A model generated the notes under the pieces. The model was not told the DNA's origin. It saw only the letters and a list, made by a program, of their open reading frames with translations, and did no database searches. From Sophora flavescens (lineage: Eukaryota > Streptophyta > Magnoliopsida > Fabales > Fabaceae), in NCBI GenBank assembly GCA_030762895.1, contig CM061063.1, forward strand, positions 100,028,210 through 100,092,209: a stretch of DNA of 64,000 nt, given 5' to 3'. The translations under genes and the position numbers were made by a program. Positions 21,605 to 33,362 of the stretch are shown here, one piece after another; position 1 is the stretch's first letter, and every line of letters begins with the position of its first letter.

Positions 21605-23179
21605 TGTTAAGCTATTACCTCGTACCGACAATAGATTTTGCAACTACTCGATTTTTTTGCTTTCTAATATCGGTATAAATATACATAAATGTTTGTATTT
21701 TTATCTGAAACTTAGAAAATGATTTTGGGTAAACCAAAGTTATATTTAGACTCTACTTTATCGTAGAGAGTTACGGTTAAATTTTGGGTTGAAAATTCAG
21801 ATGGAACTCGATCTGCGTTTTCATTGACAGTAAGATTTCACTGCTCAGAAAACCTAATATTGATCCAAGAACGAAACGGTTTATTTTTAAATCACGTTTT
21901 CAACAAGATTGGCTATTTTGAAAATTTTCACCAAACAAAAAATTATACGTAATCGGGCGAATGCTCGACAATCGGGTGTCGACGGAATCTAGAATGGATG
22001 TGCAGAGAAGAAGTCGGGAGCCGCCTAGGGTGGTGAGTCACATGGGTGACTCACCAATGTAATGATTACATTTAGCAAAAATCTAGATATTTCTTCAAAA
22101 TAGTGTAAAGACCATTTTGCCCTTGGACTATTTTACCCTTGAACTTCCATTGAAATGTCAAGTTTGTCCCAACAATTTTGTAGACCAAAAATCAGCCACA
22201 CCTCCTTCATTCCTAGCCACTTAATTGTCATGATGACTTTTGAGTGGAAATGACCATAATACCCTCGGTCTTTAAAGGAATTACAAGTTTGTCCCTATGT
22301 ATTTTTACCATTTTGTCCTCAAGGAAAATTTTGATGGACAAAACTGCCCCGCACTCCTCCTTATGTGCGCTGCCCATCCTCGTTAAACCACACTTAGGGA
22401 TTTTTTTTTCAATTCTTTCATTTTCTTCCTTAAGCTTTTTCCTGGTTTCTCTAAGTGAACCATAAGCTAGTTTGTGAAGCAAGTGCTAGAAGTTTGAAAA
22501 TCTCTAAAAAATCATATAAAAATCTTATATCATGAAACCAATTTCTATGATCTTGTAATCATCACTATGTTTAGTATCCAAGAGCATGAATCAAACAAAA
22601 ATTTATATCCTATTTTTCCTAAAGTGGCCGAACCTAGGTAGAAAAGGAGCAAAGGAGTTTTGTTTCAATTTTTGACATAGAATAATTGATTTAAGCTCTT
22701 CAATACCTATTGTTGTTAAATCTAGAAGCTTGCTAACTTTTGAAACCTCTAGACTATTTTACGAAGCAAGGCCGAAACTCTAGGTTTTGGTGTAAATGGA
22801 TTTTGTTTCAATTTTTGTCATGTAGTACTTAATATCACCTCTTTAATACCTATGATTATTGATTCTAAGAGATTAGAAACCAAATCAAACTCTAGCCTAT
22901 TTTAATCATGATGACCGAAACTTGTGTTCTTGTGAAGTTGAAATATTTGATTTCAATTCTTGTGTTTTGAGCATTAATATTGTGTCTTAAGTGCTTAAGG
23001 ATCACTAATCCAAGAGCTTAGGAATTTTAGAAATTTTTAACCATATGAACACCTCATGGCTGAAACCTTTATGTAGGGTTAGGTGTATATAATTGTTTGT
23101 TGATTGATGTTTGGTTGTGGTTTGTTGATGGGTGATTTTGTGTGAATCGTGGTATGAAGTTTACGGAAATCGGACGTTT
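21605..23179 (+). mobile_element. L2: truncated L-family LTR, inverted relative to L
   Basis: Several blocks match the reverse complement of L. They include GAAAATTCAGA..GAA.....TCTGCGTTTTCA (21800-21835 against about 10505-10545), the AAATTTTCA..AAA stretch near 21935, GTAATGATTACA near 22055, and degenerate relatives of the L 220-bp repeats at 22560-23060 (GGCCGAACCTAGG). Divergence is high, so L2 is older or a different subfamily. The right side is cut at 23180 by the chromovirus and the rest of the LTR does not reappear beyond it. Confidence 0.55.
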
Positions 23180-24944
23180 TGTAACGCCCTTTGTTACATT
23201 AGTAATCCCAAGATAAAATCAATAAAAATCCTTTAAAACATTTAATTAAAACATACATCTCATAAAGAAAAATTAAAAAAATATTTAAAGTCCGAAAATA
23301 CCTCATATTAAATAATATAGCAATAAAATATCCATGTAGTGAACATAAGTATAAATAAAAATCAAAAGCCTCAAAACCGGGCGTCTAATTACAATCCGGG
23401 AAAATAATACGTAAACAAAAAAAAAACGTCGTCAATACCCTCAACATATTACATTACTAACCAACTAGGTGATAAGAAGACGACTCCTCAGGTCTCTGGG
23501 TCCTCAACGGTGATGTCCTCGGTATCTGAAAACAATACTTATAATGAGATATAAAATCTCAGTGATCAACAATACATTTTTATAAAATATTTTCGAAAAT
23601 TGTATTGTTCTAAGACGGCGCGGTAATCAGAAAAACTGTCCATGGCACCCGCTAATTTTCCAAAATAATATATATAAAAGAGAATACTTTTAATATCAAC
23701 AATAATCACAACCACTCAATACATCATATTCCATATACCAGATAAATTCTAGTTTAATCCAAGCGGTCCGAAGACCTCCTAATTAAATTGGCCTCTTGCC
23801 GGCCGACATGCCATATATTCACACATCACACGACAATGGCGTCCCATTGCCCACCCCTACTCACGAGGAGTGTTTCGATGTCACCCTCCTGTCGGGGACA
23901 TTTTCATTTCGATACCTCCCATGTGCACATGGTGGTATTTCTCCTTTTTCGACACCCCAACCAGTGGCGGTGTTACTTTCGATACTCCTTTTTAGGTAGT
24001 ATTACTCATTTTTGACATCCCAATTATATGGGGATGTTACTTTCGATACCCCATTACGGTGGTATTACTTTTCGAAACCCCTATCATAGATGGTATTACG
24101 GCAAACATCATCCAACATACTATAACTCAAATATGTCATGTCTCATGCATGTAACAAACTATTTTCCTCAATTTTAAACATATAAACTCCCACCAATAGC
24201 AAACAATCATGAATATCACAACATATCTTACATGAATAAGCACGTTACAACATCAATTAATCAATTAATTCCATTTTTAAACAAAACCCCAATTTTAGAA
24301 TTTAGGTTACTAACAGTATGCATCAAATCAATTAAAGACTCCCAAAACCACAGGGCAATCCCTTATCAACAAAAACAATCATATATACCATGGAAAGGGT
24401 TCATAAAAAGTATTGTTACTCACCTCTCAAAGACCTCCAATGTGCTCTAAAAATTATTTATGATAAGGATTTGCGCTTCCCTAAAAATTCTTCTCCTGTT
24501 TGGTGGCGTTCTTGGATCTGTGTTGTTACGATTGCACTGCCGTCGAAGAAATGAATGTCTGTAGCTCTCCTTCGCTACACTCTGCGGCGTGCAGTTACTA
24601 GAGCATTATGTATAAGTTTAGTGCATTACGCACAGTAAGTAGCGCATAGAATTCTTTAGGTTTTGTGACTTCTTCTTCTTTTTTTTTTAAACTTGTGAGT
24701 AATCAGGCACAAGTTCACTATTTACATATATATATATATACTAATTCTCTTTTTTTTCATATATTTATTTTAATTTAATATTTCTTTTGTATTCACTAAC
24801 CAATTCTAATAAATTTTATACTAATAAATTCTCACCACTAAACCTCCTAATCATATTTTATTTTTATTATATCATTATTATTATTTTTTTTATAACTTAA
24901 TCTTTTTTTTCAAATTAATTATATTAGAATTTTAGGATGTTACA
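23180..24944 (-). repeat. Chromovirus 3' LTR, 1765 bp
   Basis: Plus-strand ends are TGTAACGCCC and AGGATGTTACA. It carries a hairpin array (23878-24065), a GC-richer block at about 23480-23520, and an AT-rich U3 side (24660-24930). The purine tract of the element lies just outside at 24945. The truncated partner is 30004-30973. Confidence 0.9.
23878..24090 (-). repeat. Chromovirus LTR hairpin array with covarying stems
   Basis: Consecutive hairpins, most introduced by TTTCG: ATGTC/GACAT (23878-23901), ATACC/GGTAT (23912-23938), ACACC/GGTGT (23952-23973), ATACT/AGTAT (23982-24002), ACATCCC/GGGATGT (24015-24037), ATACC/GGTAT (24046-24065). Arms differ between units but stay paired within each. 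The same array is present in the other LTR at 30702-30925. Confidence 0.88.
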
Positions 24945-24958
24945 TTTTCTCCCCTCCT
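24945..24958 (-). promoter_or_regulatory. Chromovirus polypurine tract
   Basis: The minus strand reads AAGGAGGGGAGAAAA directly before the 3' LTR start. This is the usual position and composition of the plus-strand DNA primer in LTR retrotransposons. Confidence 0.85.
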
Positions 24959-25043
24959 TAAAGAATTTCGTCCCGGAAATTCGCCTCATACTCACGCACT
25001 CATTTTAACATATGGCATATTCAAACTTAAAGGTTACCATACC

Positions 25044-26641
25044 TTATATAATAAAATCTGGGTATTGACGCACGATGTCCTCCTCCATATCCCAAGTGGC
25101 TTCCTCAGGAGTCAATCCGTCCCATAACACTTTCACAAATAGAATCGCCTTGTTCCTTAGAGTTTTAGTGCTCTTGTCTAGGATTCGACTAGGCTTTGGC
25201 TTATAGATCAAATTATCCTTCAATTGTACAGACTCGGGAGCTATCACATGAGATTCATCAGGCACATATTTTCTGAGTTGCGACACATGGAAAACATCAT
25301 GAAGGTTTGCCAACTATGGCGGAAGAGCCAATTGATAAGCAACAGGTCCGACTCTTTTAAGGATTTGGAAAGGTCCCATGAAACGAGGATTTAGCTTGCG
25401 GACTTTCATCGACCTCCCTACCCCCGTTTTAGGAGTGACTCTCAAAAATACATGCTCACTTTCCTGGAATTCCAGAGGCTTTCTCCTTTTGTCGGCATAG
25501 CTCTTTTGTCTACTTTGCGCCGTGCGCATCCTCTCCCTAATCATTTTGATTCTCTCAGAGGTTTCCTGGACCAATTCAGGTCCTATCAAGATTTTCTCAC
25601 CTACCTCACACCAACATAAAGGGGACCTACACTTTCTCCCATATAGGGCCTCATAGGGTGCCATGCCTATACTAGCGTGGTAACTATTGTTATACACAAA
25701 CTCAATGAGAGGTAGGAACCTATCCCAACTCCTTCCTTCATCCAAGACACATACTCTAAGCATGTCCTAAAGGGTCTGAATGGTCCGCTCTGACTGACCA
25801 TCCGTTTGAGGATGGTAGGCCGTGCTAAGATTCAACTTAGTCCCAAAGGCTTGCTGAAAAGCTCTCCAAAATCTAGAGGCAAACCTCGGGCTTCTATCTG
25901 ACACTATAGATATGGGTATCCCGTGAAGCTTGACTATTTCCTTAATATAGAGGTATGCCAACTTGTCTAAGCTATAGGTTGCCTTAATTGGCAAGAAGTG
26001 GGCAGACTTGGTTAACCTATCCACTATCACCCAAATGGCGTCTAAGCCCGAACGTGTCTTAGGTAACCCCATCACAAAGTCCATAGAAATTCTCTCCCAT
26101 TTCCATTCTGGAATCTCCAAGAACTGCAACAACCCGAAGGCTTCTGATGTTCTATCTTAACCTTTTGGCACACTAAACACCTAGTTACGAAGCTAGCCAC
26201 ATCCTTTTTCATTCCTGGCCACCAATACATCCTCTTAAGGTCTTGGTACATCTTAGTTATTCCAGGATGTATGGTAAACTTCCCCTTATGAGCTTCCTCT
26301 AATATCTTCTCTCTAAGGCTCCCCTCCTTAGGAACAACGATCCTATTCTTAAACTTCACTAGCCCATCAACTGACAACTCATAACCCTCTTGTCCTAACC
26401 GAGACTGCAACTCCTGGTCTAAAAGTTGTTCCCGCCTAACCTCATCTCTAAGGTCACTATTAATTTCCAACCTATTCAACTTCAAACTTAAGACATTTAA
26501 GGACACATCCAACACCTCCAGATTCATGTCCCTAAACTCCTCCATGAGGTTCAGCTCTTGCACCATCAAGCTCGACACGTGTAGGGACTTCCTACTCAAA
26601 GCATCCGCCACCACATTGGCTTTTCCCGGATGGTACTTCAA
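25044..26641 (-). pseudogene. Chromovirus RNase H tail, integrase and chromodomain-like C terminus
   Basis: In minus-strand order: the end of RNase H (KYHPGKANVVADALSR), the integrase zinc domain (H...H then CLVCQKVK), the catalytic core with D in SMDFVMGLP, D in SDRSPRF and the YHPQTDGQSERTIQTL block, a GPF/Y-type segment, and finally PSRILD....LRNK....KVLW.....EEATWDMEED, a chromodomain-like end that directs chromoviruses to chromatin. In-frame TAG codons lie at 25314-25316 and 25767-25769. A frameshift near 26120 separates the zinc domain from the core. Confidence 0.88.
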
Positions 26642-26665
26642 CTCGAAGTCATAGTCCTTAAGGAA

Positions 26666-28550
26666 CTACATCCACCTTCGTTGTCTCATGTTCAACTCCT
26701 TCTAGTCGAACATATATTTTAGGCTTTTATGGTCACTAAAAACTTCAAACTTTGCCCCGTAAAGATAATGCCTCCAAGTCTTAAGGGCAAAAACCACGGC
26801 TGCTAGCTCTAAGTCATGGGTAGGGTAATTCCCTTCATGTGGCCTAATCTGCCTAGAGGCATATGCCACCACCTTGCCCTCCTGCATTAAGACACATCCC
26901 AAGCCATTCTTAGATGCGTCGCAGTATACCACAAAACTCTCTAAGGGATCCGGTATAGTTAAGACTGGTGATGACACCAATCTCCTCTTAAGCTCTTGGA
27001 ACCCGTCCTCACACTCCTGGTCCCACACAAAAGGTTTCCCCTTCCTAGTCAACCGAGTCAAAGGTAAGGCTAATCTAGAGAACCCCTCTATGAACTTCCT
27101 ATAGTAACCAGCTAAGCCTAAGAAACTTCTCACTTCGGTTACTGTCTTAGGTTGTTCCCATCCCAACACCGCATCAACTTTAGAGGAATTAACCGCTACA
27201 CTATCCTTTGAGATTGTGTGTCCTAAAAACTTTACCTCGTCTAGCCAAAACTCAAACTTCTCCGGTTTGGCATAAAGACGCTCGTCCCTCAAGATCTGCA
27301 ACAGCAACCTTAAGTGTTCTCCATGTTTTTCTGGTGTCCTAGAGTATATTAAAATATCATCTATAAACACCACCACAAACCTGTCCAAAAAGGTCCTAAA
27401 GATCCAATTCATGTAGTCCATGAAAACGGCTGGGGCGTTGGTCACACCAAAGGGCATCACTACATACTCATAGTGCCCATACCTTGTCCTGAAGGCTGTC
27501 TTAGGGATGTCCTCGCTTCTAAATCTAATTTGATGGTATCCCGATCTTAGATCTATTTTGGAAAATACTGACGCTCCCCTTAACTGATCCTAGAGATCAT
27601 CTATCCTAGGCAAGGGATATTTGATCTTGATGGTCACCTTATTCAGTTGCCTATAATCAACACACAACCTCATACTCCCATCTTTTTTCTTCACTAGAAG
27701 TACTGGTGCTCCCCAAGGTGACACACTAGGCCTAATGAACCCCTTTTGTAACATATCCTCTATATGGTTCTTGAGCTCGCTCAACTCTAGAGGTGCCATC
27801 CTATAGGGTGCTACTGATACAGGTCCACTCCCAGGTACTAGATCTATGGTAAACTCAATCTCTCTATCTGGAGGTAAACTAGAGACATCCTTAGGAAACA
27901 CATCTGGGAACTCACACATAATAGGCAACGCCGCTATATCACCTTCAGCCTCTATCTTAGCAGAAAAGAGAAGTATATATCCCTGAGCTCCCTCAACTAA
28001 GCACTTATGACATGAGGCAGCATAGATAAGGTGTTCCGTCCTAGGAGAGTCAACAGACATGGACCGTGGAATGAAAGAAATAGTTCGACTAGCACAATCA
28101 ATAATAGCATTATTACGAGACAACCAGTCCAGGCCCAAAATAATATCCAGACCAGACATAGGTAAACATATCAAATCAACAATATAAGTCAGGTCTTGAA
28201 ACAATAAGGGACATTGCAGGCAGACAGAAGAAGTAATCAATCTATCTTTAGCAGGAGTACAAAAACACAAATCATATGACAGTTTAGTAACAGGCAACTC
28301 TAAGAATTGAGCACATTTAAATGAAATGAATGAATGTGTTGCTCCCGAATCGAACAATATAATAACATCATGACCTTTAATAAAGCCCTTACCTTGTATC
28401 AAACCGTCGGACTCCTTCACCTCCTCTCCTTGGAAGGTAAAGACCCTTCCGTGGTCCAATGATCTGGTTTGAGATTGTCCTCCTGACTTGCACATCCTAG
28501 CAAAGTGTCCCATCTTCCCGCATTTGTGGCAAGTGGTTTGTGCCGCCGGG
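26666..28550 (-). pseudogene. Chromovirus protease, reverse transcriptase and RNase H
   Basis: The minus strand shows a zinc knuckle (CHKCGKMGHFARMC), an aspartic protease with DSGATHSF and ILGLDWL, RT blocks (VLLVKKKDGSMRLCVDYRQLN, MPFGVTNAP, FIDDILIYS with the catalytic pair of aspartates), and RNase H (YCDASKNGLGCVLMQ, TYDLELAA-type block). One reading frame runs through, interrupted by TAG at 27590-27592, 26702-26704 and 26666-26668. The zinc knuckle abuts the Cassandra insertion. Confidence 0.9.
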
Positions 28551-28957
28551 TGTAACATCCCCGACTGCTCTATGGATTGACGACTGTCCCCACAGACCAA
28601 CACGGGTCTTTTCAGCATGCTTTGTCCTCACTCACACGCTCCCTGGGAAAACTTCCCAGGAGGTCAACCATCCCATAATTGCTCCAAGTCAAGCACGCTT
28701 AACTGTGGAGTTCTTAAGTGATGGGCTACCGAAAAGAGGATGCATCTTGTTAGTATAGGCAGTATCAATCAATTCATATAAGCCTTCCTCAACTGTATAG
28801 TCAAATACCTACACAGTCTCAGGACCCCTCTCATTCGGGTGTGTAATCGGTTCATTCATGTGTCCCTCCGCCTAGAAGCCTGCCAGGAGCCGCTCCTTGT
28901 CTGTGCCTTCTTGCACCGGCAATCACTCCCCGCCCTCGTCGACACCCGGGTGTTACA
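28551..28957 (-). mobile_element. Cassandra TRIM solo LTR
   Basis: A 407-bp block with plus-strand ends TGTAACATCCCC and GGGTGTTACA, flanked by an exact CCGGG duplication (28546-28550 and 28958-28962). On the minus strand it contains a 5S rRNA-like domain, the defining feature of Cassandra terminal-repeat retrotransposons in miniature. No second LTR or internal domain is present, so it is a solo LTR. It lies in the gag zinc-knuckle region of the chromovirus and so is younger than that element. Confidence 0.93.
28651..28714 (-). promoter_or_regulatory. 5S rRNA-like domain with Pol III internal promoter boxes
   Basis: The minus strand reads A-box AGTTAAGCGTGCTT at 28691-28704 and a C-box-like GGATGGTTGACCTCCTGGG starting at 28673. 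The latter differs by one base from the 5S GGATGGGTGACC. The domain is embedded in LTR sequence and the 5S gene's ends are absent, so this is not a 5S rRNA gene. Cassandra is thought to keep these boxes for Pol III transcription. Confidence 0.88.
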
Positions 28958-29900
28958 CCGGGCACACACGATCTCCATGCTGCCACTCACACTTGTAACA
29001 TGCAATCCCCCTCTCACCTTGAGTACCTTGGACCTGCTTACCCTTCGTGATTGTGGGCACAGGTCGTAGGTTCTTCTGGAAATTACCCCCTTTCCCGTGG
29101 AACCTCTTGCCGTCACTGAAGCTCTTCTCCTTCAACCTCTCGGCCCAAAGACAACTTGCATATTCTGCTCCGCCACCCTACACTTGTTCACTAAAGTGGG
29201 GTAGTCTCGAATCTCTAGGAGCCCAATAAGGCTCTGCAGCTCTGGCTTCAAACCCTGCTCGAACTTAATTGCTTTCCATGGACCATCAGGATTATCCATC
29301 ACCTGTGTGGAGAACCTTGCAAGTCTCTCGAACTTGGCCACATATTCCGCTACCGTCATACTCCCCTGACGAAGATGTAGAAACTCCATCTCTTTTTGTA
29401 TCCGGACACTATGCGGAAAGTACTTCTCCAGGAATACCTCCTTGAATCCGTCCCACGTGACAGGGGCACCCGAAGCAAGCAACCCGCCCCTGGCACAGTT
29501 CCACCAGTGCTCTGCATCCTACTCTAACATATAGGTGGCAAAATCCACCTTCTGAGCATCAGAGCACCCTATGGCCCGGAAGATCTTCTCTAATTTCAGT
29601 AACCATTTCTCAGCCTCAATAGGGTCGGTGGTCCCTCGAAAAGCTGGCAGATTATTATTCCTGAACTCTGACGCTGCACCCATCTTGTGGATCTGGAGCT
29701 GCAACCGGCACCATGTTAAGCACGTCCCCTTTATCCCTCATCTGACAGAGAGTCTCCTTCTTCTCCTACATAACCCTGGCCATTCGAGCCAAGGTCGCTG
29801 CAAGTGCATCATTTCTCCCTCGCTTGTTCGCTGCCATAATCTGCATACCACCAATCAACAGTGGGTTGTTCAAGTCCAATATCCAAAAGAATAGAATGCA
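28958..29900 (-). pseudogene. Chromovirus gag
   Basis: The minus strand has a retrotransposon gag domain: FRGTTDPIEAEKWLLKLEKIF, then WDGFKEVFLEKYFP and LRQGSMTVAEYVAKFERL. A lysine-rich segment and a first zinc-knuckle-like CYKC...H follow. A TAG at 29519-29521 interrupts the domain and a frameshift lies near 29137. Cassandra cuts the end. The N terminus (about 29705-29900) is in a different or degraded frame. Confidence 0.85.
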
Positions 29901-29988
29901 GAATTATAACTCTAACAAGCATCATATGCGCCCAAGTTTTGTTTTTTGAAAAAGCCCCACTACCACAGTCCGATTTAGAATCGAACTA

Positions 29989-29999
29989 CTCTGATACCA
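29989..29999 (-). promoter_or_regulatory. Chromovirus primer-binding site (initiator tRNA-Met type)
   Basis: The minus strand after the 5' LTR reads TGGTATCAGAG, complementary to the 3' end of plant initiator tRNA-Met, the primer of many plant Ty3/gypsy and Ty1/copia elements. It is 4 bp from the LTR end. Confidence 0.85.
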
Positions 30000-30003
30000 T
30001 AAA

Positions 30004-30973
30004 TGTAACGCCCTTTGTTACATTAGTAATCCCAAGATAAAATCAATAAAAATCCTTTAAAACATTTAATTAAAACATACATCTCATAAAGAAAAATTAA
30101 AAAAATATTTAAAGTCTAAAAATACCTCATATTAAATAATATAGCAATAAAATATCCATGTAGTGAATATAAGTATAAATAAAAATCAAAAGCCTCAAAA
30201 CCGGGCGTCTAATTACAATCCGGGAAAATAATACATAAACTAAAAAAAACGTCGTCAGCACCCTCAACCATATTACATTACTAACCAACTAGGTGATAAG
30301 AAGACGATTCCTCAAGTCTCTGGGTCCTCAACAGTGATGTCCTCGATCTCTGAAAACAATACTAATAATGAGATATAAAATCACAGTGATCTACAATACA
30401 ATTTTATAAAATATTTTCGAAAATTGTATTGTTCTAAGCCGGCGCGGTAACCGGAAAAACTGTCCACGGCACCCGCTAACTTTCCAAAATAATATATATA
30501 AAAGAGAATACTTTTAATATCAACAATAATCACAACCACTCAATAAATCACATTCCATATACCAGATAAATTCTAGTTTAATCCAAGCGGTCCGAAGACC
30601 TCCTAATTAAATTGGCCTCTTGCCGGCATGCCATATATTCACACATCACACGACAATGGCGTCTCATTGACCACCCCTACTCACGAGGAGTGTTTCGATG
30701 TCACCCTCCTGTCGGGGACATTTCCATTTCGATACCTCCCATGTGCACATGGTGGTATTTCTCCTTTTTCGACACCCCAACCTGTGGCGGTGTTACTTTC
30801 GATACTACTTTTTAGGTAGTATTACTCATTTTCGACATCCCAATTATATGGGGATGTTACTTTCGATACCCCATTACGGTGGTATTACTTTTCGATACCC
30901 CTATCATAGGTGATATTACGACAAACATCATCCAACATACTATAACTCAAATATGTCATGTCTCATGCATGTA
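30004..30973 (-). repeat. Chromovirus 5' LTR, truncated
   Basis: Near-identical to 23180-24146 and then stops inside GTCTCATGCATGTAA. What follows belongs to T2, not the rest of the LTR. The missing part is the LTR's own 5' (U3) side, so this copy has lost its promoter end. Its hairpin array is at 30702-30925. Confidence 0.88.
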
Positions 30974-31837
30974 AGAAATTTCTAAATATTTACGTAAGAA
31001 ATTTCTAAATATTAGAAAATGTTATTATAAAAAAATAAGTTTCAAAAATGATTTTATTATCGTGTTGAGAAAATTATTTTACTAGAAAAGTTAAATTTTG
31101 ACTTAAAACGTTTTAAAAATGTTAAATGACGGATAATTCCGAAACAACAGTATTTGTTTTAAGCAACAATTTAGTCACAAATGATGTTACTTTGAACTAA
31201 AGTTTCAAATAAAGGTTTTTAGAAAAAATTGAGTTTTTAAGTGATTTGATGATTTTATAAACGGATTTCCAATGTAAAAGAGATTTTCTGTAAACAAGTT
31301 TTGTACAATGGTGTTATTTCCAACAACTTGAATAAGTTGTGGAGTTTTGTTTTGGATTTGTGTTTCATAGAACGGAAATGATTTTAAAGATCAAATACGG
31401 GCCTAGTAGCCGAGACGTCGAGGTTCTAGTGTCCCATGGTGTGGGCCGTGTGTCCTAAAATTTAAGCTATGGACTATGTGTCCTATAAAAATGGCATGGA
31501 TTTTTGTGCGCTAAAATCTACGAATGTAAGACTGGTGCATCAGCCTAGACTTCGTGATTTGCACATTCGGACTTGAGGTCCTATTGTTGAAACTGAAAAA
31601 CGAATTTAAATGTTGAAAAGTTGAGATGGTCATGAGCCTTTGAGCCTCGACAAGGAAAGAATGAACATAAAGAAAAACAATGACGAGAATAAAATGTTTT
31701 ACATGCATTAATCGGCAGACGTGCCTACGGTATTTATCATGGTATCTTGACAGACAAGGTATTCATGACACGACTTTTTATTGTGCCTTAATGGACATTG
31801 TGTTTTTATGAACAAATGTTCCATTTATCACGATGAT

Positions 31838-32051
31838 CATTGTACCTTGACGGACAATGCATCATGTAAATTTGATCATTGTACCTTAACGGGCAATGTG
31901 TTTTTATGGACAAAATGTTCCATTTATCGTGATTACCATCGTGCCATGAGTTTTGGACGATACGCCATGTTCCGTGTTGACCATCGCGCCAAGAGTTTTG
32001 GACGACGCGCCATTTTTCGTGATGACCATTGTGCTGGGAGTTTGGGCAATG
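31838..32051 (+). repeat. T2 hairpin array
   Basis: Hairpins with arms CATTGT/ACAATG (31838-31859), CATTG/CAATG (31877-31898), ATCGT/ACGAT (31938-31961) and CATTG/CAATG (32027-32051). Loops are CC-TTGACGG or CCATGAGTTTTGG-like, and spacers are TGCCATGT-like. The CATTGT to ATCGT change is matched on both arms. Confidence 0.72.
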
Positions 32052-32211
32052 TGCCATGTAAGAGCCTGATCCGCTCAAGTGAAAAGAAGTTTGGAATTTC
32101 CGGAGATTAGGTATAAAAGTTAGATATTGAAACTTGAAATGTCGTGCATTTTTTCAAATGACGATGACTGTCGGGTATGAGACCCCTTGATAAATTATCT
32201 TGTTTATTTCT

Positions 32212-32805
32212 TGTTCCTGCCGAGATCCGGTTTACCGGAGCCTCGCCGTGAACGTCAAACCAGGGATGAATAATTGGGGGTTGTTTTAGGCTATGGCTTG
32301 ACAGAATCAATATTCCGGTCCTACGTATCCCGATAGGAATCAAAGCCAGACGTAGTTCTCGGTTCAACCCTTGGCCGGGTGATCTCGATCTCTTAATTTT
32401 GTGTTGGATGAACACTAGAGAGCAAGGACTCTCTGATAGTCTCTTGGTCGACACTAGTTTCTCCAATACGCTTAAGAGAGAGTCACCGACGTTCAGTGAA
32501 AAGTGAGTTTTCTATCATGGGTATTCCTCCTTTTATAATAGGATTCCCCTATCTTTTAGAGATCTGATTTATCTCTTAAATATCTTTTAGCGATCTGATT
32601 TATCTCTTAAATATCTTTTGAGATGTGATTCCTTAATTTAAGGGATATTATCTCTTTTAACCAGATAAGGTTATTTCAGATAATATCAGGATTTAATATT
32701 AATATCTTGTCCCTTAATTAAGTGATCTTTAACTTATTATTTTTAACTTCCGGACTGGGCCGGGTATTCGAGCTCGGTGGCCGGGTTTATTCTTCGGCCA
32801 GTACA
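32212..32805 (-). repeat. Tat element 3' LTR
   Basis: A 594-bp LTR, partner of 41622-42214. Contains a short tandem repeat of ATCTTTTAG.GATCTGATTTA units near 32550-32610. Next to it (32806-32818) the minus strand reads CTTGGGAGGCTTG, a plausible polypurine tract. Confidence 0.92.
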
Positions 32806-33362
32806 CAAGCCTCCCAAGATTTGAGCTGATTAGGCGTAAAAGCTTTCATGATGTCGGCCGAGCTCAGGAACTCGGTTTCATCTTTCTGTCTTTTAGGTCA
32901 GGCGAGGTGATTGGCCGAGCTTCATATTCTAAATATACATCCTCCAACTCGGTGAGAAGCTCGGGTGACCGAGCTTGATGCTTTCTGGGTGCCGGACTCT
33001 GTACCTCGGCTCATACACAAGCCCCCAAGCTTTGAGTCAACGGCGTGGAAGCTTTTTCGTGGGAGCCGAGGCCAACCGAGGTGGAGGTGATTACTTGTTC
33101 TGTGTTGACGCCATACTTTCTCGGGCCTTGAGATGGAAAAGAAACGTCATCCTGTGTGACGTGTGGCCTTCGTGGCATTGTTCTCGAGATTTGCGGATTG
33201 TGGCGTGCTCCTAGTTTCCCGTGATGACGGTTTATGTTTTGACATCTTTGCCACGTGTGGCTTCTCCATTAGTTGGTGAATTCGGCCAGACTCGAGGGGA
33301 CGTTTCCCTGCTCTCGCCCAACAACCGTCATTAATGCGAGGAGAGGACGTTATACTTTTTCC

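Larger units (their letters stand above)
23180..30973 (-). mobile_element. Tekay-type Ty3/gypsy chromovirus, 5' LTR truncated, holding a Cassandra solo LTR
   Basis: Coding is on the minus strand in the order gag, protease, RT, RNase H, integrase, C-terminal chromodomain-like segment; the last marks chromoviruses. The 3' LTR is 23180-24944. The 5' LTR begins at 30004 but stops at 30973, lacking the part equal to about 24147-24944. PBS and PPT sit beside the LTRs as expected. The two LTR copies are nearly identical over the shared ~970 bp, so insertion is recent in relative terms. Pol has six in-frame amber codons plus at least two frameshifts, so it is dead. Left flank is L2. Confidence 0.9.

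Noticed and set aside
28651..28714. 5S rRNA gene
   Set aside because: Only the internal promoter part resembles 5S; ends are missing and it lies within a Cassandra LTR with exact target duplication.
28856..29229. ORFs running across the Cassandra/gag border
   Set aside because: Chance read-through between two elements.
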